A stretch of DNA of 64,000 nucleotides, taken from positions 115,390-179,389 of the forward strand of contig JAWKPM010000010.1 in the NCBI GenBank assembly GCA_041390625.1, written 5' to 3'. Below are positions 1 through 8,387 of the stretch, piece by piece. The first letter of the stretch is position 1; each line of letters opens with the position of its first letter. The notes under the pieces are model-generated. The model ran no database searches, was not told the origin of the DNA, and saw nothing but the letters and a program-made list of their open reading frames with translations. The translations under genes and the position numbers were made by a program. This DNA is from RBC038 sp041390625. Lineage in GTDB: Bacteria > Chloroflexota > Dehalococcoidia > UBA2979.

Positions 1-468
1 GAGCGGGCCCACCGCGATCCCGAGACCCACGACGCCCGACCAAATGCCGATCGCGCGCGCGCGTTCCTCGGGAGGGAAGACGTTCGTGAGGACGGACAGC
101 GTCGTCGGCATGATGAAGGCCGCGCCGACACCCATCACCGAGCGGGCGGCGATGAGCTGGTCGGGGTTCTGCGAGAGGGCCGAGGCGAGCGAGCCGAAAC
201 CGAAGACGAAGAGCCCGAGCTGCAGCGCCGCCTTCCGCCCGAAGCGGTCGCCGAGGCTGCCGGCGGCCAAGAGCAGCCCCGCGAACACCAGCAGGTACGA
301 GTCGAGGATCCACTGGAGCTGGCTGGAGGTAGCGCCGAGCTCACGCTGGAGGGCCGGAAGCGCGATGTTGAGGATCGTGTCGTCGAGGACGACGACGAAC
401 ACGGCGAGGTCGAGGACGGCGAGCGTCCACCAGCGGCGGCGATAGGCCTCGGAGTCGAGCGCGCGCAT
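1..468 (-). CDS. MFS drug exporter, DHA2-like (N-terminal part)
   Basis: Proton-driven multidrug-type efflux carrier of the inner membrane, EmrB/QacA (DHA2, 14-helix) type. The first 156 codons are present and the C-terminus lies beyond base 1. Visible are a first helix ending in LDDTILNIALPAL, the loop 2-3 motif GDRFGRK, the helix with RSVMGVGAAFIMPTTLSVL and the following PEERARAIGIW, all hallmarks of this family. The ATG at 468 precedes the first hydrophobic helix by only about a dozen residues, which fits. It is transcribed away from the binding-protein gene at 655. Substrate cannot be told; family assignment is firm, the DHA2 subclass likely. Confidence 0.85.
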   Translation of the reverse strand, partial: MRALDSEAYRRRWWTLAVLDLAVFVVVLDDTILNIALPALQRELGATSSQLQWILDSYLLVFAGLLLAAGSLGDRFGRKAALQLGLFVFGFGSLASALSQNPDQLIAARSVMGVGAAFIMPTTLSVLTNVFPPEERARAIGIWSGVVGLGIAVGPL

Positions 469-654
469 TCGCCCCTCGGTACCCGTCGCACCTCGATTGG
501 TAGCACGGCCTCGGGACGGCGGATAGGCGCGGCACCGGTCGACCGGCCTCGAATCATCACGCTTGCGATGATTGCCGTTGATCCTGCGCATTCCTGACGC
601 ATAGGATCACATGTCCACAGAGGGAACCCGGTTCACAAGTTGAAGGAGTGAGGC

Positions 655-1998
655 GTGACCTTGCTGCGCACGTGGTTGCGACGCGGCCCTGCCGTGTTCG
701 CGATCGCACTCGTCGCATCGCTCTTCATCGTCGCGTGCAGCGACGAAGATGGCGATTCGACCCCCACGGAGACCGCCTCGACGGCGGAAGCGACCGAGAC
801 GGCCACCGGCGAGGCGACCGAGACGGCGACGGCCACCGGTGAAGCCGGCGACGCCGGCGCACTGAAGATCGGCTACCTGGCCGACTTCACCGGTGCGCTC
901 GCGGAGTTCGGCCCGGCGATCCAGACCGGCGTCGAGATGGCGATTGAGGACATCAACGCCGCCGGCGGCGTCCACGGCATGCCCGTGGAACTGGCCACCG
1001 GCGACACGCAGCTCGACCAGACGATCGCCGTCGAAGAGGCGCGGCGCCTGATCGAGATCGAGGGCGTGCACGCGATCGTCGGCCCGCTCGCGAGCGGCAT
1101 CACCATCGCCGTGGCGGAGAGCGTCGCCTCGGACGCGGAGATCCCGGTGATCTCGCCTTCCGCGACGTCCCCCGGCGTGACGGGCGCCAATGACGGCGGC
1201 TTCCTGTTCCGCACTACGACCTCGGATGCGGCGCAGGGCATCATCCTGGCTCAGCTCATCGAGGATGAGGGCGTCGACAACGTTGGCGTCGTCTACCTCA
1301 ACAACGCGTACGGTCAGGGCCTGGCGGACGCGCTCGAGGGCGCCTTCTCCGGCACGATCACGTCGGCCTCGATCGAGGAGTCGGCGACGTCCTACGTGTC
1401 CGAGCTGCAGGCAGCGAAGGCCGGCGGCGCGGACTACCTCGTCGCGATCGGCTACCCGGAACAGGCCCGCATCTTCCTGCGTGAGGCGATCGAGAACGAC
1501 ATCTTCACTCAGTTCTTCTTCGTGGACGGCACGAAGAGCCCGCTGCTGATCGATGACCTCGGTGCGGACACGCTCGAGGGCTTCAAGGGCACTGCTGCGG
1601 CCTCGGGCCCCGAGTCCGACTCGACCGCGGCCTGGAACGCCCAGTACGAGGAGAAGTACGGCGCGCTGCCGGAGACCCCGTACGTTCGCGAGGCCTACGA
1701 CGCCACGATCGCGATCGCGTTCGCGGCCGAGAAGGCGGGCTCGAACGACGGCACCGCGATTCGCGACGAGCTGGCAGCCGTGGCCGGACCTCCCGGTGAG
1801 GCGGTCATCGCCGGCGCCGAGGGCATCGCGGCCGGCTTCGGCCTGATCCAGGCCGGCACCGACATCGACTACGACGGGGCCGCGACCAGCGTCGACTGGA
1901 ACGATGCCGGCGACGTGACCTCCGGGTACATCGGCGTCTGGCAGTACCAGGATGGCGCGATCGTGGAGCTGGAGGCCTTCCCCTTCACCCTCGAGTAG
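655..1998 (+). CDS. livK: Branched-chain amino-acid-type ABC transporter substrate-binding lipoprotein
   Basis: Extracytoplasmic binding protein of the LivK type (peripla_BP_6), which captures branched-chain amino acids or related small substrates for an ABC importer. It has a lipoprotein signal with lipobox FIVAC (Cys28), then a Thr/Glu/Ala-rich tether to about residue 65, then the binding fold starting at LKIGYLADFTGALAEFG. The GTG start at 655 follows a GGAG ribosome site. The gene converges on livM-H-F-G, whose products should form its membrane complex, and the pair shares the hairpin at 2030-2057. The real ligand is not decidable from sequence; urea, amides and aromatic acids are also carried by this class. 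Confidence 0.9.
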   Translation: MTLLRTWLRRGPAVFAIALVASLFIVACSDEDGDSTPTETASTAEATETATGEATETATATGEAGDAGALKIGYLADFTGALAEFGPAIQTGVEMAIEDINAAGGVHGMPVELATGDTQLDQTIAVEEARRLIEIEGVHAIVGPLASGITIAVAESVASDAEIPVISPSATSPGVTGANDGGFLFRTTTSDAAQGIILAQLIEDEGVDNVGVVYLNNAYGQGLADALEGAFSGTITSASIEESATSYVSELQAAKAGGADYLVAIGYPEQARIFLREAIENDIFTQFFFVDGTKSPLLIDDLGADTLEGFKGTAAASGPESDSTAAWNAQYEEKYGALPETPYVREAYDATIAIAFAAEKAGSNDGTAIRDELAAVAGPPGEAVIAGAEGIAAGFGLIQAGTDIDYDGAATSVDWNDAGDVTSGYIGVWQYQDGAIVELEAFPFTLE

Positions 1999-2029
1999 CG
2001 CGAATGGCGCCATCCGCGCGCTGAATACG

Positions 2030-2057
2030 AACGGGGCGGCCGCAGGGCCGCCCCGTT
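2030..2057. terminator. Perfect 12-bp hairpin between convergent livK and livM
   Basis: Arms at 2030-2041 and 2046-2057 pair perfectly around the loop GCAG. The right arm ends in GTTT and is followed by a T-rich stretch. It lies between the stop of the binding-protein gene (1998) and the stop of livM (2100), so it can act as a bidirectional factor-independent terminator. Confidence 0.8.
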
Positions 2058-2099
2058 TCGTTGCGTCTTCGTTGCCTCGGTCGTGCGCGGGCCTCGAGG

Positions 2100-3140
2100 T
2101 CAGTCGCCGGCCTCGGCGGGGGCGTTCGAGGCGTCGCCCGGGCCTCGAGGGGCGAAGCGCGAGACTCGAGGCCGTTCGGGCACGATGCCCTGCGGGCGGA
2201 TCAGCAGCACGGCCACGATCATGAAGCCGATGGCGAGCTGTCGGAGCGCGAACACGTTGCTGCTGACGGCCTCGGGCAGCTGCCCCTGCAGCAGCGGGGT
2301 GCCGAACCAGAAGAACCCGACGACGAGCGCACCGAGCACCGCGCCGACGTGGTTCCCGCTGCCGCCGACCATGAGCATCGTCCAGACGAGGAACGTGCCG
2401 AGCAGGTCGTCGAAGCCGTCAGGCGAGATCGTGCCCTGGCGGTGCGCCCACACGGCGCCAGCGAGGCCCATGAGCATCCCGCCGAGCACGAAGCTCTGCA
2501 TGCGGAAGTTGACGGTGTCCTTGCCGGCCGCAGCGGCGGTGTCCTCGTTGTCGCGAATGGCGCGCAGGACGCGGCCCCACGGCGACGAGGCGGCGGCGCG
2601 CACCACGAGGTAGGTCAGCGCGAGCACCGTGAGGGTCACGGCGAGTAGCACCCACTTGTAGTCGGAGCCCTCGACGAGGTCAGGGAAGGCGCGCGGGATG
2701 CCGTTGATGCCTCGAGCGCGGTTCACGAAGCCCTCGGTGCTGTTGGCGACGCTGCGCATGATCGCGGCGATGCCGATGGTGGCGATCGCGAGGAAGTCGC
2801 GCCGCAGCCGCAGCGTCGGCAGGCCCACCAGCAGAGCGAGCAGGCCACCTGCGACCGCCGCCCCTGCCCAGCCGACGAGGACGGGCAGCTCGTAGCCGCC
2901 GATGAAGCTCTCGAACTCGCCCGGCGGATCGACGGTCAGGAGCGCGCTGGTGTAGGCGCCGGCCATGAAGAACGCGACGATGCCGAAGTTGAAGACGCCG
3001 GTGTAGCCCCACTGCAGGTTCAGCGCCAGCGCGAGGACGCCGAAAATCGCAACCGTCGCGAGGAAGCCCGCCGTCCAGTTCACGCTCCCGGCCCACGTCA
3101 ACAGCGGCCCGCTCGCGATGATGTCGACGATCGAGGGCAT
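2100..3140 (-). CDS. livM: Branched-chain amino acid ABC transporter permease LivM
   Basis: Inner-membrane permease subunit of the LivM family, 346 residues, with about nine hydrophobic segments. The family loop LNLQWGYTGVFNFG is near residue 45, followed by LRLRRDFLAIATIGIAAI near 115. The C-terminal helix is followed by IRPQGIVPERPR and a charged tail. It is the last gene of the livG-livF-livH-livM transcript, 13 bases after livH. Together with LivH it forms the substrate channel driven by the two ATPases. Two copies of the RPRG/RPQG ending, one in each permease, are typical of this family. Confidence 0.9.
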   Translation of the reverse strand: MPSIVDIIASGPLLTWAGSVNWTAGFLATVAIFGVLALALNLQWGYTGVFNFGIVAFFMAGAYTSALLTVDPPGEFESFIGGYELPVLVGWAGAAVAGGLLALLVGLPTLRLRRDFLAIATIGIAAIMRSVANSTEGFVNRARGINGIPRAFPDLVEGSDYKWVLLAVTLTVLALTYLVVRAAASSPWGRVLRAIRDNEDTAAAAGKDTVNFRMQSFVLGGMLMGLAGAVWAHRQGTISPDGFDDLLGTFLVWTMLMVGGSGNHVGAVLGALVVGFFWFGTPLLQGQLPEAVSSNVFALRQLAIGFMIVAVLLIRPQGIVPERPRVSRFAPRGPGDASNAPAEAGD

Positions 3141-3153
3141 CGGCGCTCCCTCG

Positions 3154-4053
3154 CTAGACCGTGCTGCCGAAGAGGCCTCGAGGCCTCACGAGCAGCATGA
3201 TGATGAGGATGGCGAAGGGCACGGCGGGCTTGAAGCCGGTGTCGATCCAGTGCGTCGAGACCTCCTGTGAGACGCCGACGATCAACCCGCCGAGGAGCGC
3301 GCCCCAGGGGCTGCCGATCCCACCGAGGATCGTCGCGGCGAACATGGGCAGCAGCAGGTTGAAGCCGGCATCGAAGCGCAGCTGCGTCTGGACGCCGAGC
3401 ATCACCCCGGCGATCGCGGTCATCGCGCCGCCGATCGCCCACGTCGCCTGGCGGATGCGCTCGGTGTCGATGCCGCTGACCTCGGCGAGCTCGGGGTTGT
3501 CGGCAGTGGCGCGCATGGCCTTCCCGAGCTTCGTGCGGTGGAGCAGCAGGTAGAGGGCGATGGCGACGACGGCCGTGAGTGCGACGATGAGGATCTGGTC
3601 GGGCTTCACCTTCAGCCCGAAGTAGTCGTTGGCGCGATTGATTCCGGTCGAGAAACGGAGCGCACTCGAGCCCCACGCGATCTGCACGATCGCGCGCAGC
3701 ATGATCGCGAGTCCCAACGAAGCGATCGCCATCGTGATCACCGCGCTGCCTCGACTGCGGAGCGGGCGGAAGACCACGCGGTCCGCGACGAGCGAGAAGC
3801 CGGCCACGCCCGCGATCGCGAGGGCGATGCCGCCGAGCATGCCCCAGCCGAAGGAGAACCAGAGCATCGAGGGGCCGGCCCAGCCGAGGTCACCCACGAC
3901 CGCGAACGCGAGGAACATGCCGAGCGTCAGCATGTCGCCGTGGGCGAAGTTCGCGAACTTGAGGATGCCGTACGTCAGCGTCAGCCCCATCGCCCCGAGG
4001 CCGATGACCGAGCCCACGATCACGCCCACAACGACGAGCTGAAGGATGTCCAC
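3154..4053 (-). CDS. livH: Branched-chain amino acid ABC transporter permease LivH
   Basis: Inner-membrane permease of the LivH family, 299 residues, of normal length. It begins with a hydrophobic helix and the family signature GLTLTYGILKFANFAHGDM near residue 25. TILGGIGSPWGALLGG near 245 is the usual C-terminal motif, and the chain ends with VRPRGLFGSTV. It starts one base after livF, so translation is probably coupled. It pairs with LivM to form the membrane channel; the substrate is shared with the binding protein encoded at 655. Confidence 0.9.
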   Translation of the reverse strand: MDILQLVVVGVIVGSVIGLGAMGLTLTYGILKFANFAHGDMLTLGMFLAFAVVGDLGWAGPSMLWFSFGWGMLGGIALAIAGVAGFSLVADRVVFRPLRSRGSAVITMAIASLGLAIMLRAIVQIAWGSSALRFSTGINRANDYFGLKVKPDQILIVALTAVVAIALYLLLHRTKLGKAMRATADNPELAEVSGIDTERIRQATWAIGGAMTAIAGVMLGVQTQLRFDAGFNLLLPMFAATILGGIGSPWGALLGGLIVGVSQEVSTHWIDTGFKPAVPFAILIIMLLVRPRGLFGSTV

Positions 4054-4054
4054 G

Positions 4055-4813
4055 CTAGGCCTCGGCCTTCGGGGCGGAGGTCGACGCAGTCGGCTCGGCC
4101 TCGTCGAGGCCGAGGAAGAGGCGGCCGACCGAGGGGTTCGCCAGCATCGCGGGTCCCGGTTGCTCGAGAGCGACCTGGCCGGCGACGAGGACCACGCCTC
4201 GATCGGAGATCGCGAGTGCCTCGCGGGCGTTCTGCTCGACCATCAGGATCGCGACGCCGCTCTCGCGGATCGCACGCAGGCGCTCGAAGACCTCATTGCG
4301 CATCAACGGTGAGAGGGCGGCCGTCGGCTCGTCGAGCATCAGCAGCGCCGGGTTCAGCATGAGCGCGCGACCGAGGGCGAGCGCCTGGCGCTGGCCGCCG
4401 GAGAGGCGGCCGGCGTGCTCGGCCGGGCGGCGCTCGAGCTCGGGGAACATCGCCAGCACCTCGTCGGCGCGCCGCGCGGCGTTGCGACCGGCGAGATAGC
4501 CACCCATCTCGAGGTTCTCGCGGATCGACAGCGACGGGAACACGTTGTCGAGCTGCGGCACGAAGGAGACGCCGGCCGCGACCATCTTCGGGGGACGCAG
4601 GCGCGTGACATCGATACCGCGCAGCAGCGTCATGCCGTGCGACGGCCGCAGCAGGCCGAACGCCGCCTTGAGGAACGTCGACTTCCCGGCGCCGTTGGGG
4701 CCGATGATCGTGACGAGCTCACCGGCCTCGATGGAGAGCGAGACCTCGTGGATGATGTCGGCGCCGCCATAGCCGGCGCTGAGCTCCATCGCCTCGAAGA
4801 GTGCGGGGCTCAT
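4055..4813 (-). CDS. livF: Branched-chain amino acid ABC transporter ATP-binding protein LivF
   Basis: Cytoplasmic ATPase of the importer. Walker A is GPNGAGKST at about residues 38-46, the signature is LSGGQRQ, Walker B is LLMLDEP, and the switch His lies after MVEQNAREAL as usual for LivF. The extra tail after residue 235 is Ala/Glu/Ser-rich. Ten bases separate it from livG upstream and one from livH downstream, so it is operonic. All catalytic motifs are intact. Confidence 0.92.
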   Translation of the reverse strand: MSPALFEAMELSAGYGGADIIHEVSLSIEAGELVTIIGPNGAGKSTFLKAAFGLLRPSHGMTLLRGIDVTRLRPPKMVAAGVSFVPQLDNVFPSLSIRENLEMGGYLAGRNAARRADEVLAMFPELERRPAEHAGRLSGGQRQALALGRALMLNPALLMLDEPTAALSPLMRNEVFERLRAIRESGVAILMVEQNAREALAISDRGVVLVAGQVALEQPGPAMLANPSVGRLFLGLDEAEPTASTSAPKAEA

Positions 4814-4823
4814 CGAGCGCGCC

Positions 4824-5591
4824 TCATCGGACCTGGCTCCCGAGATACGCCTCCTGCACGGCCGTGTTCGTCAGCACCTCGGCGGGCGGGCCCTCCACGA
4901 GGACGCGACCGGCCGTCATCACGATGAGCGTGTCGCAGAGCCTCGAGACGACATCGATGTCGTGGGCGATCACGAAGATCGTCACGCCCGTGCGCTCTCG
5001 GATGGCGCGAATGTCGTCGACGAGGCGGCGCGCCAGCGTGGGGTTCACGCCGGCGCTCGGCTCATCGAGGAGGATGAGCTTCGGCTCCGCCATCAGCGCG
5101 CGCGCCAGCTCGAGGAGCTTGCGCTGGCCGCCGGACAGCGTGCCGGCGGCGTCGTAGGCGAGCGCCTCGAGGTCCACGCCGCGCAGCACCTCGAGGGCGC
5201 GATCGGCGGCCTCGTGCTCGGCGCGCGCGACGCGCCACGGGCGCAGCCAGCTCTCCCAGAGGCGCTCGCCGGGACTCGGGTCCATGAGCATGACGTTCTC
5301 GAGGACCGTCATCGTGCCGATCTCGTGCGGAATCTGGAACGTCCGCACGAGGCCGAGGTGCCGCACGCGGTGGGAGGGCATCCCGGTAATGTCACGCCCG
5401 TCGAAGTGAACGGTGCCCCCGTCCGGTGCGAGCGCGCCCGCGATGCAGTTGAAGCAGGTCGTCTTCCCTGCCCCATTCGGGCCGATGAGACCGGTGATGG
5501 AGCCTTCCGCGACCTCGAACGTGGCGCCGTCGACGGCGCGGTTGCCGCCGAAGCGCTTCTGCAGGTCGCGCACGGTGAGGATCGAGGCCAC
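4824..5591 (-). CDS. livG: Branched-chain amino acid ABC transporter ATP-binding protein LivG
   Basis: Second cytoplasmic ATPase of the importer and first gene of its operon. Walker A is GPNGAGKTT at about residues 37-45, the signature is LSGGQRK, Walker B is LILLDEPSAGVNP and the switch region is IAHDID. The PSAGVNP stretch after Walker B is typical of LivG rather than LivF. The start is GTG at 5591, after a GGAG. A -10-like TAGCAT lies about 33 bases upstream. With LivF it powers uptake through LivH/LivM. Confidence 0.92.
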   Translation of the reverse strand: MASILTVRDLQKRFGGNRAVDGATFEVAEGSITGLIGPNGAGKTTCFNCIAGALAPDGGTVHFDGRDITGMPSHRVRHLGLVRTFQIPHEIGTMTVLENVMLMDPSPGERLWESWLRPWRVARAEHEAADRALEVLRGVDLEALAYDAAGTLSGGQRKLLELARALMAEPKLILLDEPSAGVNPTLARRLVDDIRAIRERTGVTIFVIAHDIDVVSRLCDTLIVMTAGRVLVEGPPAEVLTNTAVQEAYLGSQVR

Positions 5592-5624
5592 GCCGGCTCC
5601 GGGAAGGTCAGGGGTTCGGGCGCG

Positions 5625-5630
5625 ATGCTA
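5625..5630 (-). promoter_or_regulatory. Putative -10 box of the livGFHM operon
   Basis: TAGCAT on the minus strand, about 33 bases before the livG start and followed by a GGAG site. It fits the TANNNT boxes seen before several other genes here. No convincing -35 element is visible. Confidence 0.4.
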
Positions 5631-5675
5631 CCTCGGCAGGCCACCTCGCGGCAGCCGAGTCCCGAGGCGACCTCG

Positions 5676-7052
5676 TTACGTCGTGGCGATGACGGGCCTC
5701 GGGAGGCGCCATGCCACCGCGAACAGCACGAGCGAGGCTGTGAACGTGCCCGTGAAGAGCAGCAGCGCGAGGTCGTACGAGCCCGTGCGGTCGTAGATCG
5801 CACCGGCGATCGTCGGGCTGATGATCTGCCCGAGCGTCTCGACGACGACGACGGCGCCGAGGATGGTCGCGAAGTGCGCGACCCCGAACGTCCTCGTCAG
5901 GAGCAGTGCCTCCATCATCGGCCCGCCTGCGGTGCCGCCGACCCAGAGCAGCAGGAAGACGCCGATCGCGGGCGTCGAGGTGCTGATCGACAGCGTCACC
6001 ATCGCCCCGATGAGCTGTAGCACGAGGACGATCGCCAGCACCTCGAAGCGGGGGACGCGGTCGGCGAAGGCGCCCACAAGGAGCCTCGTGCCGATCGACA
6101 GGCCGGCGGCGATCGAGACGACGGTGGCGGCGGTCTGCCTCGACATGCCGACCGACTCGTAGAACGGCACCTGGTGCACCAGCCAGCCGAACATGCCGAA
6201 GAACAGCAGCATCAGTGCGAACGCGAGCACCCAGAACAGCGGCGTACGCAGCGCCTCGCGAAGGGTGAGGCCGGCGACCGGCGGGCTCGGGAGGCCGTCG
6301 TCGCGCCTCGGTGCGCCATCGACCTCGAGGCCCTTGTCGGCCGGCGAGTTGCGCACGATGAACCAGCCGACGGGCAGGAAGAGCGCGGTGACGGCGACAC
6401 TCGAGAGCACGAACGCCCCTCGCCAGCCGAGTTCGCCGATGGCCACGCTCATCAGCGGCACGACGATGAAGCCGCCCATCGAGAAGCCGGTCCCGAGGAT
6501 GCTGACCGCGATGCCTCGACGGCGGTCGAACCACCTCGAGATCACCGCCATGAAGGGGATGAAGAACATCAGCTGGCGGACGATCGCGTTGATCGAAGAG
6601 AACAGGTACCACTGCCAGAGCGAATTCGTCAGCGCCAGCAGCAAGTAGCTCGCGGCCGTCAGCACGGCGCCGACGAGGATCGCAGAGCGGGGCCCTCGGG
6701 TGTCGATCCAGCGGCCGACGAGCGGCGCGGCGAGGCCCGAGACGAGCAGCGAGATCGAGAAGCCGCCGGAGACCGCCGCCCTCGTCCAGCCGAACTCGTC
6801 CTCGAGCGGTTCGACGTAGAGCCCGAAGGCCCAGAACGAGACGCCGGAACCCAGCGCCATCGACACGACCGACGCCGCCAGCAGCCACCAGCCGTAGTAA
6901 ACCTTGCGCCGCCCCGAGATGACGGCGGCGGCACCCGAGACGGCCTGAAACGCGGTCACTGCGGCTCCGAGCGCATGACGAACGATGTGGGCAAGAGACA
7001 CGAACGAGATATCGAGGGTGCAGCGTAGCAGTCGCCGCGGGGCGTGGCGCAC
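5676..7052 (-). CDS. MFS transporter, oxalate/formate antiporter-like
   Basis: Twelve-helix secondary carrier of the inner membrane. The first helix starts at KVYYGWWLLAASVVSMALG, and GWTRAAVSGGFSISLL and GRWIDTRGPR follow, a pattern typical of the OFA/monocarboxylate branch of MFS. The ATG at 7052 gives an unusually long, non-hydrophobic N-terminus of about 50 residues; an in-frame GTG at 7001 would shorten it, and neither has a strong ribosome site. The gene follows the liv operon by 85 bases on the same strand but is read first. Likely substrates are small carboxylates; this is family-level inference only. Confidence 0.82.
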   Translation of the reverse strand: MRHAPRRLLRCTLDISFVSLAHIVRHALGAAVTAFQAVSGAAAVISGRRKVYYGWWLLAASVVSMALGSGVSFWAFGLYVEPLEDEFGWTRAAVSGGFSISLLVSGLAAPLVGRWIDTRGPRSAILVGAVLTAASYLLLALTNSLWQWYLFSSINAIVRQLMFFIPFMAVISRWFDRRRGIAVSILGTGFSMGGFIVVPLMSVAIGELGWRGAFVLSSVAVTALFLPVGWFIVRNSPADKGLEVDGAPRRDDGLPSPPVAGLTLREALRTPLFWVLAFALMLLFFGMFGWLVHQVPFYESVGMSRQTAATVVSIAAGLSIGTRLLVGAFADRVPRFEVLAIVLVLQLIGAMVTLSISTSTPAIGVFLLLWVGGTAGGPMMEALLLTRTFGVAHFATILGAVVVVETLGQIISPTIAGAIYDRTGSYDLALLLFTGTFTASLVLFAVAWRLPRPVIATT

Positions 7053-7159
7053 GCCCGCGCGTCACGCTTTCGTCATGCCTCGGTGGCCGGCGGGTCGTAC
7101 GCTGGAGGCCGGCCGGCGAGCCTCGATGGGTGCCGGCCTCGACCGAGGAGGATGAGACG

Positions 7160-7849
7160 ATGGCATGGTTCTCGCGCGCGAAGGCGGCGATGCCGGAGGC
7201 CACTGACGCGCTGCCCGGCCGCTCGATCCCGCTCTCGATCTCCGGGGTGCATTTCGTCAATGGCGCCTCGATCGTGCCGCCGTTCGCGGACGGCCTCGAG
7301 CAGGCGGTCTTTGGCATGGGATGCTTCTGGGGCGCGGAGCGCGTGTTCTGGGAGGCCGAGGGCGTGGTCGCGACGGCCGTGGGCTACGCGGGCGGCTACA
7401 CGCCGAACCCCACCTACGAGGAGGTCTGCAGCGGCCACACCGGGCATGCCGAGGTGGTGCTCGTCGTGTTCGACCCCGCTGTGACCTCGTACGAGGCGAT
7501 GCTGCGGCTGTTCTGGGAGGCGCACGACCCGACGCAGGGCATGCGTCAGGGCAACGACGTCGGGACGCAGTACCGCTCGACGATCTACACGACGACGCCC
7601 GAGCAGCAGGCAGCGGCACTCGCGAGTCGCGACGCGTACGAGGGCGCGCTGCGCGGCGCCGGCTACGGCGCGATCACCACCGAGATCCGCGAGGCGGACG
7701 AGTTCTACTACGCCGAGGAGTACCACCAGCAGTACCTGGCGAAGAACCCGTGGGGCTACTGCGGCATCGGGGGGACCGGCGTGGCGTGCCAGATCGGCCT
7801 CGATGTGGCGGCTGGCGAGGGCGCGCCGGCGGCCTCGGCGGAGCGATAG
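7160..7849 (+). CDS. msrA: Peptide-methionine (S)-S-oxide reductase MsrA
   Basis: Repairs methionine-S-sulfoxide in proteins using thioredoxin. The catalytic GCFWG motif is near residue 55, followed by GYAGGYTPNPTYEEVCSGHT and later YYAEEYHQQYLAKNPWGYC, the expected MsrA core. Further cysteines near the C-terminus (YCGIGG, ACQIG) may serve as resolving residues. The start at 7160 was preferred over an in-frame GTG at 7130 because GAGGAGGA sits 8 bases before it. About 40 residues precede the core, longer than minimal MsrA, with no export signal. A YbaK-like gene follows 7 bases later. Confidence 0.95.
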   Translation: MAWFSRAKAAMPEATDALPGRSIPLSISGVHFVNGASIVPPFADGLEQAVFGMGCFWGAERVFWEAEGVVATAVGYAGGYTPNPTYEEVCSGHTGHAEVVLVVFDPAVTSYEAMLRLFWEAHDPTQGMRQGNDVGTQYRSTIYTTTPEQQAAALASRDAYEGALRGAGYGAITTEIREADEFYYAEEYHQQYLAKNPWGYCGIGGTGVACQIGLDVAAGEGAPAASAER

Positions 7850-7856
7850 CGCCTCG

Positions 7857-8375
7857 ATGACCGTCGATGGCACTGTCGACGAGGTGGGACGGGCAGCCGA
7901 GGCCGCGGTGTTCGGGCAGCTCGAGGCGCTGGGGATCGCCCACGAGCGCCTCGAGTGCGACCCGGAGCTTGCCGACACGGCGGCGTTCTGCGCGCACTAC
8001 GGCGTGCCCGTCGAGGCGTCGGGCAACACCATCATCGTCGCCTCGAAGCGGGAGCCGAAGCAGTTCGTCGCGTGCCTCGTGACGGCGCCGACGCGCCTCG
8101 ATGTGAATCGCGTCGTGCGGCGGCTGATGGGGGTCTCGAAGGCCTCGTTCGCCACCGCCGAGGAGACGCAGGCACTGACGGGCATGATGATCGGCGGGGT
8201 CACGGTGTTCGGACTGCCCGCGGACTTGAAGCTCTACGTCGACGCGCGCGTCATGGACCTCGAGACGCTGTGGGTCGGCGGCGGCAGCCGCTCCTGCAAG
8301 CTGAAGGTCGAACCCGCCTCGTTGCTGCGTCTGCCCAACGTCGAGGTCATCGAGGGCCTCGCCTTCGAGGCCTGA
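7857..8375 (+). CDS. YbaK/EbsC-family aminoacyl-tRNA deacylase-like protein
   Basis: Small single-domain protein of the YbaK/ProX editing fold, 172 residues. Such proteins hydrolyse mischarged aminoacyl-tRNAs, often Cys- or Ala-tRNA(Pro). The stretch IIVASKREPKQFVACLVTAP matches the family core where the functional Lys sits, and GGVTVFGLP and the C-terminal GGGSRSCKLKVEP match later strands. It starts with ATG 7 bases after msrA and was probably co-transcribed with it. A second, different YbaK-like gene lies at 9494, so specificities may be divided. The exact tRNA target is unknown. Confidence 0.75.
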   Translation: MTVDGTVDEVGRAAEAAVFGQLEALGIAHERLECDPELADTAAFCAHYGVPVEASGNTIIVASKREPKQFVACLVTAPTRLDVNRVVRRLMGVSKASFATAEETQALTGMMIGGVTVFGLPADLKLYVDARVMDLETLWVGGGSRSCKLKVEPASLLRLPNVEVIEGLAFEA

Positions 8376-8387
8376 CGCCGCCTCGCC

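Noticed and set aside
607..2013. 468-codon open frame antisense to the binding-protein gene
   Set aside because: It has no domain pattern and is rich in Arg/Gly/Val; it mirrors a clear LivK gene. Long antisense frames are expected at this GC.
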